A stretch of DNA of 36,173 nucleotides. It comes from Trichomonas tenax (Eukaryota; Parabasalia; Trichomonadida; Trichomonadidae). Each line of letters opens with the position of its first letter. Positions within the stretch are counted from its first letter, which is position 1. The position numbers and the translations under genes were made by a program. The stretch lies in contig JALKBU010000507.1 of the NCBI GenBank assembly GCA_023091735.1, positions 1 through 36,173 of the forward strand. Reading direction: 5' to 3'. The notes beneath the pieces are model-generated. The model saw only the letters and a list, made by a program, of their open reading frames with translations, made no database searches and was not told the DNA's origin. This document shows, one piece after another, positions 9,488 to 19,283 of this stretch.

Positions 9488-9862
9488 ATGTTTTTGTTTA
9501 CCTTAATCTATCAATCAGTATCAGAGTTCACAACATTGGATTCTCCTTTATGGCACGAAATTTTAGATGATCCTAAGCACGAAATGATAATGTACTTCTT
9601 CTATAACCCATTCTGTGGCTATTGCAGGAGAATTAAACCTGTTTGGGAAAATTATGCGAAAGTTAACGAAAATGTTACAGGATTATTGAATGCCGAGGTT
9701 AATTGCATCAATATAAAGGAGGTTTGCAAGGCTTTCAAAGTCCAAACTTTCCCCACATTTTTTTTCCAGGATAAAATGAACAAACGTAACAGAACTATTG
9801 GATCAGCACCTTCGGCAGCAGAACTTACGTCGATTGTTACACAAAGAGATTACATTAAATAA
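9488..9862 (+). CDS. Secreted/ER thioredoxin-fold (PDI-like) protein
   Basis: This 124-residue protein is a single thioredoxin domain behind a short hydrophobic signal peptide (MFLFTLIYQSVSEF). The redox site is CGYC at 43-46, preceded by YFFYNPF. The cis-proline loop is intact (TFPTFF, Pro89), and two further cysteines lie at about 73 and 80. The CGYC site and signal peptide suggest an oxidoreductase of the endoplasmic reticulum or secretory path that forms or isomerises disulfides, as in single-domain PDI-like proteins. No KDEL-type retention signal is present (the end is RDYIK), so secretion or loose retention are both possible. The start is supported by an Inr 6 nt upstream. The frame is intact and ends in TAAA. 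Confidence 0.9.
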   Translation: MFLFTLIYQSVSEFTTLDSPLWHEILDDPKHEMIMYFFYNPFCGYCRRIKPVWENYAKVNENVTGLLNAEVNCINIKEVCKAFKVQTFPTFFFQDKMNKRNRTIGSAPSAAELTSIVTQRDYIK

Positions 9863-9949
9863 AGATCTTCATTTATCATTAAATATCCGTTAAATTCGAG
9901 CTACATATATAACAATAAATAACTAACATTTTATATCAAAATATTATAT

Positions 9950-10823
9950 TCATACATCGATAAGAAGCTGATTAAACAATTCTTCAGCAACAGAAAGTTC
10001 TTGGTAACCAAAATCAGGAACAATCGAAGCATAAACAACAATAACTTGAATAAAAGAAACAGCTTGTTCACCAATCCAGTTAACAAGCAGCATAACGTAC
10101 TTAGAATACTCCTTCTGGGGGTATTTGATGATCCATGTCTTGATGATACGTTCATTATAGAAAAATGAATCAATTTTGTTAAGTACAATGCATACATAAA
10201 TACCATAATTTTCATCAACATACGGTATTTTGTATTAAGGAGCACTTGTATTGATGTTGAAAATACAAAAATAATTGATAAAATCAATATACAAAAACTG
10301 TGCATTACATAGTACTCTTTGTCATTAAGCTCGTTCATGAATTCGTAAAACTTAATGAAAAATGGAGTTTGAGAATCAAATGGAGTATAAAACATAACTG
10401 TATCGAAAACCAATTTACCAGCATTGATCCACATCATTACAGCACCTATTCAGTACATCAGTTTGGCAAATGGAAAACGAATCTTTTTTAAACATCTTAA
10501 TAATTCGAGTGTATACAAAGAGTTGATGAAGGAGTAAAGATTAACGTTAATTACATTGAATTGATATGCTAAAGTTCTATATTTTGTATGTCTTCTAAAA
10601 TAAATTGCGTTAATTTTAAAATAAAGAGCTATTTGTCGAATCGTTGCAATAAAACAGTATTTAAATTCTGGCGGTATTGCTTTAATGTTAATATCCAATG
10701 TTCTTAACACTTTCACTCCGAGATAAAAATAAAATAATTGCGTAACAAACACCAAAATGAAATATAAGGTGTCGGGTGTTGGCACTCGAAAAGAAGCATA
10801 AAAGGACTGCAGAGATTTTGATT
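9950..10823 (-). pseudogene. Multi-pass membrane protein pseudogene
   Basis: The minus strand holds about 290 codons of a membrane protein broken at two or more points. The first part has hydrophobic segments at YFILVFVTQLFYFYLGV and around FKYCFIATIRQIALYF. It ends in TGA at 10450-10452, exactly in frame with the next part, where Tyr-stop-Ile suggests Trp to TGA. The second part contains GAVMMWINAGKLVFD and FCILILSIIFVFSTSI. Near 10235 the coding signal slips to another frame (YVDENYGIYVCIVLNKIDSF, then SKYVMLLVNWIGEQAVSFIQ) and ends at TGA 9950-9952. No good start ATG survives upstream. The layout of helices and an acidic C-terminus recalls ion-channel-like or transporter-like trichomonad proteins, but I cannot assign a family. 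Confidence 0.75.
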
Positions 10824-11574
10824 ATTGAGGTAATACATTAAAAAAGTTAATTGAGGCATTTTTCAGATATATGTCAGAATCGTGTCAAATGACAAACTTG
10901 GTATTTCATATTGCATGGCCTTAGAAATATTGGATTTTTTTTTTTTTTTTTTTTTTTGATTTCCTTATTTTGATTTACATGTCAATTTGACGTCAAAAAT
11001 AACATTTCGTCGATTTTTGATCTTTGTGGTTGTCTGTAATAACTCAAAACATTACATTATTGTCAAGGAAACTTTGTGATTGATATTTCACAATTTAGAA
11101 TTGTTTTTCAAATATAGTTTAATGAAATTTATTTTAAATATGTATAAAAAATCAATATTACTGTTGTGCTCAGATTCTACAGCACCCACTTAATGTCGAT
11201 CTGATATTACCCAATCTTAATTCCAAAATAATTTCATCCATATTCAGCATATATATGCTATCAGATCTGTTTCAAAGCAGCAAAATAAAACACATATACT
11301 GAAGCTTTATACTAATCAGAGCGTGTTATCATTGTTAGTTGCGCAATTCAAAAAGAGTTTTAATGTTTCGATAATATAGTTGATTCAAGGATATGCTATG
11401 TTAGACCAACTATGTCGCATGTGTTTATAATTCTTTTATTCATTTTCGGATATGTTTTTATGATGACATATCCTTGTCAAATATGATTTCATTATGATGT
11501 GATGTCGATGGAATCACGAAGTCGAATTTGTAAATAGAATAAATATGGAAAATTTCATAATATTTACAAATATT
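10824..11574. other. AT-rich intergenic with poly-T tract
   Basis: About 750 bp between two minus-strand genes. The only notable feature is a 23-nt poly-T run. No ORF or RNA gene is supported. Confidence 0.5.
10935..10957. repeat. Poly-T homopolymer (23 nt)
   Basis: Uninterrupted run of 23 T. It lies about 110 bp upstream of the dead membrane-protein frame on the minus strand, where it reads as poly-A. It may be a slippage tract or a nucleosome-excluding promoter element. Confidence 0.8.
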
Positions 11575-12729
11575 TCAAACATTTGGTATAAATTTTGTAC
11601 CCTTCATCATCTTCATCTGGATAAACTTAAAGTCGAACAAGAGGAGCTTCATTGCTCTTGTCCATCTGTCCGGATTCTTGAAATCAAACAAGAATGATTC
11701 TTGACTTATAGTATTTTCATCTATATTGATAACAAACGGTGGCGTAAGTGAATGAGTGCAAACAATTGAGTTCATAAACAAATCTGCACAAAATGCAAAA
11801 AGTTTCTTCAAAGCTGTATTAAATACAGCAGCTCCTCTTCTATAACTTGTATCATAAGCATCCAACACACTGCCGTCGATAGATAATGGAACTGAAAGAG
11901 AGAAAATTGTACATTCAATGTTTCCAATGCGACACATTGCTGCAATGAGTTGGAACAAAATTGTGAATCCATCATTAATCTCTTCGTAAGGAACATCTCT
12001 TGCCAAGTTTTGGCCAAGTCTCAATGAATTTATTGTTCCGTAGAATCTGTTATAGCTAATGTGGAAGACCATGCAGAATGTCAAAGACGAAAACGTTGAT
12101 GGAGGTCCGCTTGTTTTAGGTGTTTCAAGTTTTGATTCGATTTGATGGTCGGTATATCCTTTCAATAGAAATGCAGAGTTGCGTCTTTTTGCACCCTGTG
12201 TCTTGAGTCTATTCGTTTCTTTTTCGTATTCTGTTTTAGCTTCTGAAAATGCATTTTTCTCTAAATTAATGTTGTCAATTTCAGCTCTGAGGTTGTTTGC
12301 GAATATAAATTTGTCTGTAATATCTAATCTCAAGTACAGTGATTCTGTAAAGTTAATAAAAGCGAGTTCTTTTTTAATTTTTGTTATAACATTTTGCGCG
12401 CAGCTGTTGCATATAGGAAACTTTATGTAACTGGCCCTTTTGAAATCGTCTTTGTATTCTTTTAGCGTATCTTGATGGCTCCAAGTTAATTGATTCTTTT
12501 TGATGATGAATGTCTTGTTATAGCTCGAAAATTCAGCTGGCCTCCTAAATTTCTGAGATCCCGAAGCATCTTTTTGCAATAATATTGAATTTGTCCAATT
12601 TTCAGTTAAAATAATGCAGATTTCACCACAAACAGCGCAAATGAACAAAGCGTTGGACTGATCCTTCTCTATTCCAGCCGTCTCTTCGCCAACATTTGTC
12701 TTTTTAGTGTCATTATCTGCATTCTCCAT
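11575..12729 (-). CDS. ATG6: Beclin 1/Atg6 autophagy protein
   Basis: This 384-residue protein is a compact Beclin 1/Atg6, the regulatory subunit of the class III PI 3-kinase (Vps34) complex that starts autophagosome formation and acts in endosomal sorting. It has the paired cysteines of Beclin N-termini, ICAVCG (31-34) and FPICNSC (107-110). A coiled coil follows at about 110-180, then the evolutionarily conserved C-terminal domain at about 218-375. In that domain GTINSLRLG (231-239) and VPYEEIN match the Beclin hallmarks GTIN-FRLG and V-W-EIN. The late segment DRWTRAMKLLLFDFKF matches the family's W-T-K-A-L-K motif. No clear BH3 motif is visible. The start is the first ATG in frame; there is no obvious Inr and the upstream sequence is A-rich. 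The stop is TGA. Confidence 0.93.
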   Translation of the reverse strand: MENADNDTKKTNVGEETAGIEKDQSNALFICAVCGEICIILTENWTNSILLQKDASGSQKFRRPAEFSSYNKTFIIKKNQLTWSHQDTLKEYKDDFKRASYIKFPICNSCAQNVITKIKKELAFINFTESLYLRLDITDKFIFANNLRAEIDNINLEKNAFSEAKTEYEKETNRLKTQGAKRRNSAFLLKGYTDHQIESKLETPKTSGPPSTFSSLTFCMVFHISYNRFYGTINSLRLGQNLARDVPYEEINDGFTILFQLIAAMCRIGNIECTIFSLSVPLSIDGSVLDAYDTSYRRGAAVFNTALKKLFAFCADLFMNSIVCTHSLTPPFVINIDENTISQESFLFDFKNPDRWTRAMKLLLFDFKFIQMKMMKGTKFIPNV

Positions 12730-13252
12730 ATATTTTTTTTGCTTTTTTTTGGCGAAATTCTAAATCCTCAAATAAACATTAAATATATAAAAGACACATG
12801 ACATAATATCTAATTTTTGAGGAAATTTTTGCTATCACGCAATATATATATTTTCAAATTTTTAATTTCATGATTTCAACCATTTCACTCATGTGAATCT
12901 CTTTTGGTCGCAATTAAATGCAGCTCTTATTATCTATAAAGTCAAATCCAAGAAAATTTTTAAATTCCAAATATTTAGATAAAAAATTAACAAATATGCC
13001 ATTAATTTTTTCCAAACTTTTACAATTCTATAATTAAATATAAAGCTATTTGCGTTTTGCTCAAATAAAAAGTGAAAGGCGATCATTTGCGAGATTTTAA
13101 ATACAGTAAAGTGTTCCAATGCATACTATCATAGATTCTTAATATATTTATGAAAACATTTATAAAATCAAAGTGATGATCGATGAATTTCATGATTTTC
13201 TCGTAAAATATTGAATTTAATTTTAAGCAAAGAATGAAATTTAGTTTTAATC
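12730..13252. other. AT-rich intergenic
   Basis: Spacer between the 5' side of ATG6 and the 3' end of the Myb gene, both minus strand. One 61-codon ORF is compositionally random. No promoter motif of the TCA type is obvious for ATG6. Confidence 0.5.
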
Positions 13253-13269
13253 GCAGATCAATGATCTGC
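13253..13269. repeat. 17-nt perfect palindrome downstream of Myb gene
   Basis: GCAGATCA and TGATCTGC flank a single central A. It lies about 65 bp past the Myb stop codon. It could be a dimeric protein binding site or an RNA 3'-end hairpin; neither can be decided here. Confidence 0.55.
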
Positions 13270-13333
13270 AGATCGACGGATGTAATAGTTTATATGTACA
13301 TACAAAAATATAAATATATTTTTTGAAAAATAA

Positions 13334-13801
13334 TTATATTTGAAAGTCCAACGGGTCATATTGAAGATCCAGTTCGAATTCGAAGGAGTCAAACGCGAAG
13401 CAATCTGTATCATCTCGTTGAATAATTACGTCGATTTCTTTTTCATTCTTCGCTATAGGAAGCAGAATTACCTTCTGCAATGATGTCCATCTGTTCTTAA
13501 TGTTGATCTCCGATCTCCCATTAAAATACGATGTAAATTTTGCCCATCTTGGACCCATTTTTTCATAAATCTCTTTTAACAGATCATCCTCTTCCTTTGT
13601 CCATGGCTTGTTTGTTAAACCCGGTGACAAAAAGTTTTTGTATCTTTCTCGGACTTGTCTCGCTGATCTATTTGGGAGAAGATTTGCAACTTGCGTCCAG
13701 CTTTCAAATCTGTTCAGCGCGAACACCATCAATATAATGGAATCCTCCTCTGGAGTGAACAATCTCCTCTTTGGCTTCATATTCTTCTTGCTTGCACACA
13801 T
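13334..13801 (-). CDS. R2R3-type Myb DNA-binding protein
   Basis: This 155-residue protein has two adjacent Myb/SANT repeats and little else. The first runs from about 14 to 58 (FTPEED...SWTQVANLLPNRSARQVRERY), with Phe replacing the first Trp, which is common in R2. The second runs from about 66 to 108 (KPWTKEEDDLLKE...RWAKFTSYF...IKNRW). The spacing of aromatic residues and the RSARQVRERY and INIKNRW recognition helices match the short two-repeat Myb factors typical of trichomonads, some of which bind promoters of adhesion and iron-response genes in T. vaginalis. The acidic tail (DDTDCFAFDSFEFELDLQYD) looks like an activation or protein-contact region. The start follows an Inr by 11 nt. Nuclear transcription factor; targets unknown. 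Confidence 0.93.
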   Translation of the reverse strand: MCASKKNMKPKRRLFTPEEDSIILMVFALNRFESWTQVANLLPNRSARQVRERYKNFLSPGLTNKPWTKEEDDLLKEIYEKMGPRWAKFTSYFNGRSEINIKNRWTSLQKVILLPIAKNEKEIDVIIQRDDTDCFAFDSFEFELDLQYDPLDFQI

Positions 13802-13807
13802 TTAATA

Positions 13808-13814
13808 AAAATGA
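13808..13814 (-). promoter_or_regulatory. Initiator of Myb gene
   Basis: On the minus strand TCATTTT begins at 13814, with +1 A at 13812, 11 nt before the ATG at 13801. Confidence 0.65.
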
Positions 13815-14829
13815 ACAATTTGAAAGACGGATTATTGAGAAGAATGTGATCGTAATTTAACGTGCCCCACAAAATAACATTAAAAATAGACTTTTGGAAG
13901 AGAATTATAAAGATTTGATGATAAAAGTGGGATTTTGAATATTATTTCCCAAACAAATTCAAATTTAATCAAATCATTTAAATCTCCTCCAAGTACAATA
14001 TCTATTTCATTAATGACGGTTTTATAATTATGAAAAGTACATTCAAACATAATAGATTTTTGGATCTAAGATTTATATAGCACAGCCTTTATCACATTTA
14101 ATGAAATTTTGCTTAGGCTTCTTTATTTTCATCGAATAAAACAAAATTTACATCAAAACTAATTTTGGAGTTAGAAAAATTTTCAATTTTATTCTTAAGA
14201 TATGAATGTATAATATATAAACGAATGGTAGATATTGGTAGTATACGAATAATGATTCTATTGAGAGAAAAATATAATTAATTTTATTAACTCTCCAAAT
14301 ACAAATATAATCCAATAGTATTAATTAATGTATCCTGTTTAGTATACATGTGATATCATATATAGGGTTGTAAAAATTATTTTGCATTTCCAGATCGTAT
14401 CTCGAAAAATTAAAATTGTAATCTACAAAGCTTAGGATGTTTGCAATATGCGGGGTGTCTGCGATCTGAGGGATTAAGCAGCATCTTCAAGTTATTTTCA
14501 ATCGACCCCCTTTTGAAGGCGGCAATCATAATATGTTGCTGATGTACCTCTTCGTAAGATGTGGCGCTATGTTCTGACGAGATTGATTTTAATTTCGAAA
14601 TTTCTAGATCGTGACAAATTTTTTAGAGTCATAGTGTATTCTATCATATGGAGGCAGTACTGATGCATATATATATCGAGCTTTGCAGAAGAGTGTGCAA
14701 TGCAGTGTCTCTCTCCATGAAGTTTTATTTGGCCGACAAACCAAAAAGTGAAGTTCCCATTTTTTAGTGGAAAACTGTGACCATGGCCCTATATATTGAT
14801 GCCTCTTTCCTTTATTCTATATTAACCTT
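13815..14829. other. Intergenic with a possible decayed coding patch
   Basis: Mostly AT-rich spacer. Positions about 14430-14760 are richer in GC. They give plausible but broken peptide on the minus strand, for example EEVHQQHIMIAAFKRGSIEN at roughly 14500-14560. No family was recognised, so it is left as a possible gene relic. Nothing else is supported. Confidence 0.3.
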
Positions 14830-15908
14830 ATTGCTAAATTCAACAATAATAACCTTAATGTTAACCATTTCGACACTTTTACAAACGCGGTTTTACTATT
14901 CCTTTTTATAAAATCCTTTACAAGGGTTTGAATGTTTTCCATGGAGAAGATGTCCCAACAATATGGTGGGATCAATACTATACTTACAAGTTCACAGGCT
15001 CATTCTTCGGGAATCAATCAAATCCAACTATCAATCAAAATGAGATTGTTAATAAATCATTATATCTTTATCAATGCCAATTTTCGTCTTTAACGAATAG
15101 AGCAATATATTTATTAAATGCAGGTGTTGATTTATTTTATACAAACTGCATTTTCACAGAAAATCAATTACAAGACAATGATGGCGGCAATATTTGGATC
15201 CAAGACTCCAATAAGGTTAACATTATTGGACGACGTTTTTGCGTTTATGATTGTAAATTGTTGACAAATAAATTAGGTATTCATTCCCAATTTCTATTGG
15301 TTCCATCATCAAATGTTATTTTCAGCGAATGCTCGGCGCATATGTGCGGAATATATAAGATGGGCTATGCAATGTTTAGTCATCAATTAGCAGATTATAA
15401 CTGCTCCTTTTCATCTTATAATGCTAGTAAAGTGAGCTGTTACAGAAATGCAGGATTTTACATCATCAATTCCCTGCATGCTATACGAGTTTCAATGTGC
15501 AATTTTCAATATAATAACGCATCAAATGATCAAATAATTAGACTTTGTGCAATAAATTCAATTGTTGAATATTCAAATTTTTTGTATAACCGTTGCAGTG
15601 TCTTTGTGATTTTCTTTGCAAACGGGGCATCTTTAATTTACAAATGTGCATTGCTATACAACACTGTGAATCCAGGAAGCTCAATGGTTGGCGCAATCAA
15701 TAATGCAACATATCTTTTACAAGAGTGCGCATATGATGATACGTCAATAGTTTTAGATGCAAAAACTAAATTTACTAATCCATTGAAGTTGTTTAGAACC
15801 CATTATTGTATTCCTAGGGACTTTCCAGTTATTACTTGTGGAGCATTAAATGACTACATTATTGGGCGTAATTCTCTTTTTGTTTTCCTTCCACTACTTA
15901 TAATATAA
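14830..15908 (+). pseudogene. Beta-helix surface protein, 5'-damaged
   Basis: From 14928 an open frame of 326 codons encodes short repeating units with N-, S- and C-rich turns and buried aromatic positions: NKSLYLYQCQFSSLTNRAIY, LFYTNCIFTENQ, NVIFSECSAHMCGIY, SMCNFQYNNASND and SIVEYSNFLYNRC. This is the pattern of the parallel right-handed beta-helix proteins that are very numerous in trichomonads. A hydrophobic C-terminal end (SLFVFLPLLII) could be a membrane anchor. No ATG starts this frame. The preceding 90 bases read as family-like peptide in a different frame (NHFDTFTNAVLLFLF) that ends in TGA at about 14928. I therefore call a frameshift near the N-terminus and loss of the true 5' end, although a shorter functional form cannot be excluded. 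Confidence 0.65.
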
Positions 15909-16519
15909 CCTCGAATAAATCATATTTTGTTATAACATCCAAAGCTGAAACACATATACATTATTTTATAATTCATTTCAAATTTGAAAATAAGGTCATG
16001 AAGCCAAATCTTAGACATGATTTCTTTCCACATTTTGCATTCATTGAAATTCAAAAACTATTGATAATGAATAGATTTTATCAAGCATACTATAGAGCTT
16101 GGTATTTTTTTATGTTTCTACTGCACTTGCATGCTTTTTAATTGAACATTCGAAAAATTTCCAAATCACATTTCACTGAAATCGAAAGATTTTAATATAT
16201 TTCTTCATAAAAATCGAATCTGTGATTGGACTCATAAATAATTTTGGATTTCATCTCAAAGGTGATAAAAGAAAATTTATGACATGTAAATAGTCAAATG
16301 TCAAAAGGATTTTTTGGCTATTTGAGTTAATATTTTTAAAGAACAAAGAATGTTGATGACATTTGAAAGAAAAATCTATTTCATGATTTTGTTAAAATAA
16401 TAACAAGAACATGTCATAGAGCACAGTCATAATCTCCATTTAAAAATTTCAAACAAAATTGAAGATCGTGGTCAAAATTGAACACATAGTATTCAATATT
16501 TTATCGTACAGATTTGTTT
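15909..16519. other. AT-rich intergenic
   Basis: Spacer of about 600 bp with no ORF of note. It ends in the Inr of the CCT-domain gene. Confidence 0.5.
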
Positions 16520-16526
16520 TCATATT
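16520..16526 (+). promoter_or_regulatory. Initiator of CCT-domain gene
   Basis: TCATATT fits TCAYWYT exactly; +1 A at 16522, 10 nt before the ATG at 16532. Confidence 0.7.
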
Positions 16527-16531
16527 TCAAA

Positions 16532-16960
16532 ATGGCATCAATCTTGATGCAGCACGTCGACATCAACCTCGTTATCCACAGGGGCAGCGAGGACATCAAG
16601 ATTGGATTCCCATTCGACGTCAACAACGACCAGGTTGAGTCAATTGTTTCCGAACTCTCTGAAGCACTTAGATTACACGAGAATGAATCCAAGCAAGTTA
16701 AAGAAGCACTCGAAGACCAACTAAAGCATGCAATCGAAAGGATGAACGCTGATAACGGCCAAATGTTCGAATTGTATTCCTCTGACCTCTCTGATTCGAT
16801 GGATGAAGAGGTTTTCAGTGACCCTGAGTACCAGGACCTCCTCAGACGCCAAAGGGAAGAGATCGATGCCCTCGAAGAAATGCACGTGAATCAGCAAAGA
16901 GATTTAGTCAATCAGCCTTCGTCTCCAAGCATGATAGATGACCTCATAATGTTCAGTTAA
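16532..16960 (+). CDS. Stand-alone WNK/OSR1-type CCT (PF2-like) domain protein
   Basis: This protein has 142 residues from the ATG that follows the Inr; six more upstream codons are open but lie in the leader and have no ATG. Residues about 8-50 (VDINLVIHRGSEDIKIGFPF, then DVNNDQVESIVSELSEALRL) match the conserved C-terminal/PASK-PF2-like domain of WNK, SPAK and OSR1 kinases. There the signature is a beta strand ending in I-x-F-x-F followed by D-x-x-x-x-V-x-x-E-M. In those kinases it binds R-F-x-V/I peptides. Here it is not linked to a kinase domain. The remainder is an acidic, probably coiled-coil region (KQVKEALEDQLKHAIERM, LLRRQREEIDALEEMHVNQQ). I infer an adaptor or docking competitor. 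The frame is intact with codon use like the housekeeping genes. Confidence 0.75.
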   Translation: MASILMQHVDINLVIHRGSEDIKIGFPFDVNNDQVESIVSELSEALRLHENESKQVKEALEDQLKHAIERMNADNGQMFELYSSDLSDSMDEEVFSDPEYQDLLRRQREEIDALEEMHVNQQRDLVNQPSSPSMIDDLIMFS

Positions 16961-17938
16961 TGAGAATTTTTTCGGTTTACACAAACAGATTTGCACAATA
17001 TTTTTATGATATTGCATGCCAAATTTTGTTATTACGTATGTGAAAGGCCCTGGGCTATCCATACCTTCCACAGTACTTTATTTTTGTTTTTTATGTATAT
17101 TTTAAATTTCCTTTCTATCCTTTTAATTTATCATTTATTTCGTGTTTTTCATTCGCTATAACACTTAAGCAGTCCATATTCGATGAGAAAAAGAGAGCGT
17201 AACAGAAATTTGGCCAATGGCTGAAATTGAGAGGAAATTTAAAATACAGAATTTCCTATACTCACAGGTGATGTTTTTGTGCTTTCGGCATTTGTAAATT
17301 TTTCTTCTATTTGGGGTTTAAAATGGCGTGCACTGGATGTAGAGGTTATGGAAAACTATGAAATTCGATTTAATTTTTGGGTAAATTGATTGAGAGGAAA
17401 AATAGAATTTGACAGATGAATTTTAATTCACTTTTTCTTGCGTAAATATACTTTTTGGGAATTTTGAATTGTCTTTGTCCAAGGACTTAGAGTTCCCTAT
17501 GAAGGCAACTGAGGGGCTTGCTTTGCTAAACGCAAACTACAAATAACATCCCGGGATAAAGTCGGAGATCTTCGGATTGAAACACTTTATCTTAATTTCT
17601 GTGCCCTTTAATGGGGTTTTTCCAATTCTTAAAGTTTTAGCATATATCTATAATTACATATAGAATATATTGATCACATAATAAAGAAAATAGGTGTTGT
17701 TTATAGTTAAAGAATAATTTAAGTTGAAGAGATCTTTTTTATTAGGAATCATAAATATGGAAAACTATGGAATATCTTCTTCAATTTCATTTATATAATC
17801 ATTAGATTTTCTGCAGAAATGAAAATCGAAAAGGATCAATAATGTTATTTCCAAATATCTAAAGGTGGAGAATTTTCGTGAATTATTTTTTAGTTTCTAT
17901 TGCTGATGGAGTTACAAATCGAAGTCAATGGGGATTCG
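16961..17938. other. AT-rich intergenic
   Basis: About 1 kb between convergent units. A GC-richer spot at about 17470-17570 gives one short plausible peptide on the plus strand (FPMKATEGLALLNANYK) that I could not place. No RNA gene seen. Confidence 0.4.
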
Positions 17939-19160
17939 TTAATTAATAAACAAACTCAAAGTTCGGACATCATTGCTCATGGAACTGAAATATAAATGTT
18001 CATCAATAATAGTTTCATCATTCTCGATAATAATTGGACAGCTTTGATTAAAACACCGTTCAGGAAGAAAAGACATTAATTGCGATTCGTTGAAAGAACT
18101 GAATTGTCTAGAGAATGCAAATCCACATGGCAAATTTGTTTTATAGAACGCTTCATTACCAATTGATGCCAGTGAAGCAGGAATATTAATAGTTTTTCAT
18201 TCTGTGCACGATTTAAAGGCACTTTCAGACAATGATGTTATTGTTTTCAGGCAATACAACTCGTGTTATTTTATGACAATTAGAGAATGCACCAAGTTCT
18301 ATTGTTTGAAGCTTTGGAGGAAATGTAATGCTTTTTAGTCGTAGACAATTTCCAAAAGAAGCTCTTGAAATCGTTACAAGATTTTCATTACTAAATGAAA
18401 TTGGCCCTTCGAGGGTTTCGCATGAACCAAAAGCAATTGGATCTATAGTTGATAAGGACTGAAAACTTATTTCCAAATTCAATTGATAGCGGTCTTTAAA
18501 GGCACGTTCGCCAATTGCTGTAACATTCTGAAAGTTTGATACATCTTTTTATATGTAACAAGAATAGAATGCATCATAACCGATTGATGTAATATTAGTG
18601 AAATCAAATGATCCTTCGAATTTTTGACAGCTACAAAATAACTGACTCGGAATAGTTGTTAGATGTTTCAGGTTATTCACCTTTGTTATATCATGACATT
18701 CATAAAACCTGGATCTCCCACAATTCATGGCATTTTCCAGATTAATCTCGTCAATGAGTCCCCAGCATCTCCCGAATGCGCTCTCACCAATATATGTAAG
18801 TTTTGAAAAATCTCCTGTAATAGAGACTTTCTGATCATCGTAAAAAGCATAATAGCTGATTGAAGTAATATTTTCCAAATTAATATAACCAATGAGTTTT
18901 TGGCACTGCCTAAAGAGGGAGTTTGAAATTTTTGTAAGCATCGGTGGTAAAATTGCAATTGTCAATTTGTTATGCAAGGAAAAGAGATCTTCAGCCAATG
19001 ATGTAACTTTGACACAAACAATTTGATCAGGCAAACTTTAAAAATAAGTGATTTCGTTGTTGATCTCAGATGGACTTATATTGCAGTCCTCTGTGTTTGT
19101 CAATCCAGCAACTCTTGACCCAATCACATTCAAGCTGCACAATATTAGTTGAAAACTCAT
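17939..19160 (-). pseudogene. BspA-like leucine-rich repeat (LRR_5) pseudogene
   Basis: The minus strand starts with ATG at 19158-19160 and a signal-like N-terminus (MSFQLILCSLNVIG). It then gives about 400 codons of repeats of the BspA/LRR_5 type, with units such as ISNSLFRQCQKLIGYINLEN, IGESAFGRCWGLIDEINLEN, IDPIAFGSCETLEG and IELGAFSNCHKITRVVLPEN. In-frame TAA codons occur at about 19040 and at 18549-18551. A frameshift lies near 18235, and a TGA at 18197-18199 follows in the new frame. The frame ends at 17939 without a membrane segment. BspA-like proteins are a huge trichomonad surface family thought to act in host or bacterial contact. This copy cannot make a full product. Decay is light, since the repeats remain easy to read. 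Confidence 0.88.
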
Positions 19161-19283
19161 TCTTATGCCTGAATTAACCGCATGGATTTGATTTAAAATA
19201 TTTTGGTGATGTTATGCTTGAAAAGTCAGAGTTGAAAAAACAAATCTGGAGTTAACCTTATTGTGGCACTTTTTATATTAAGT

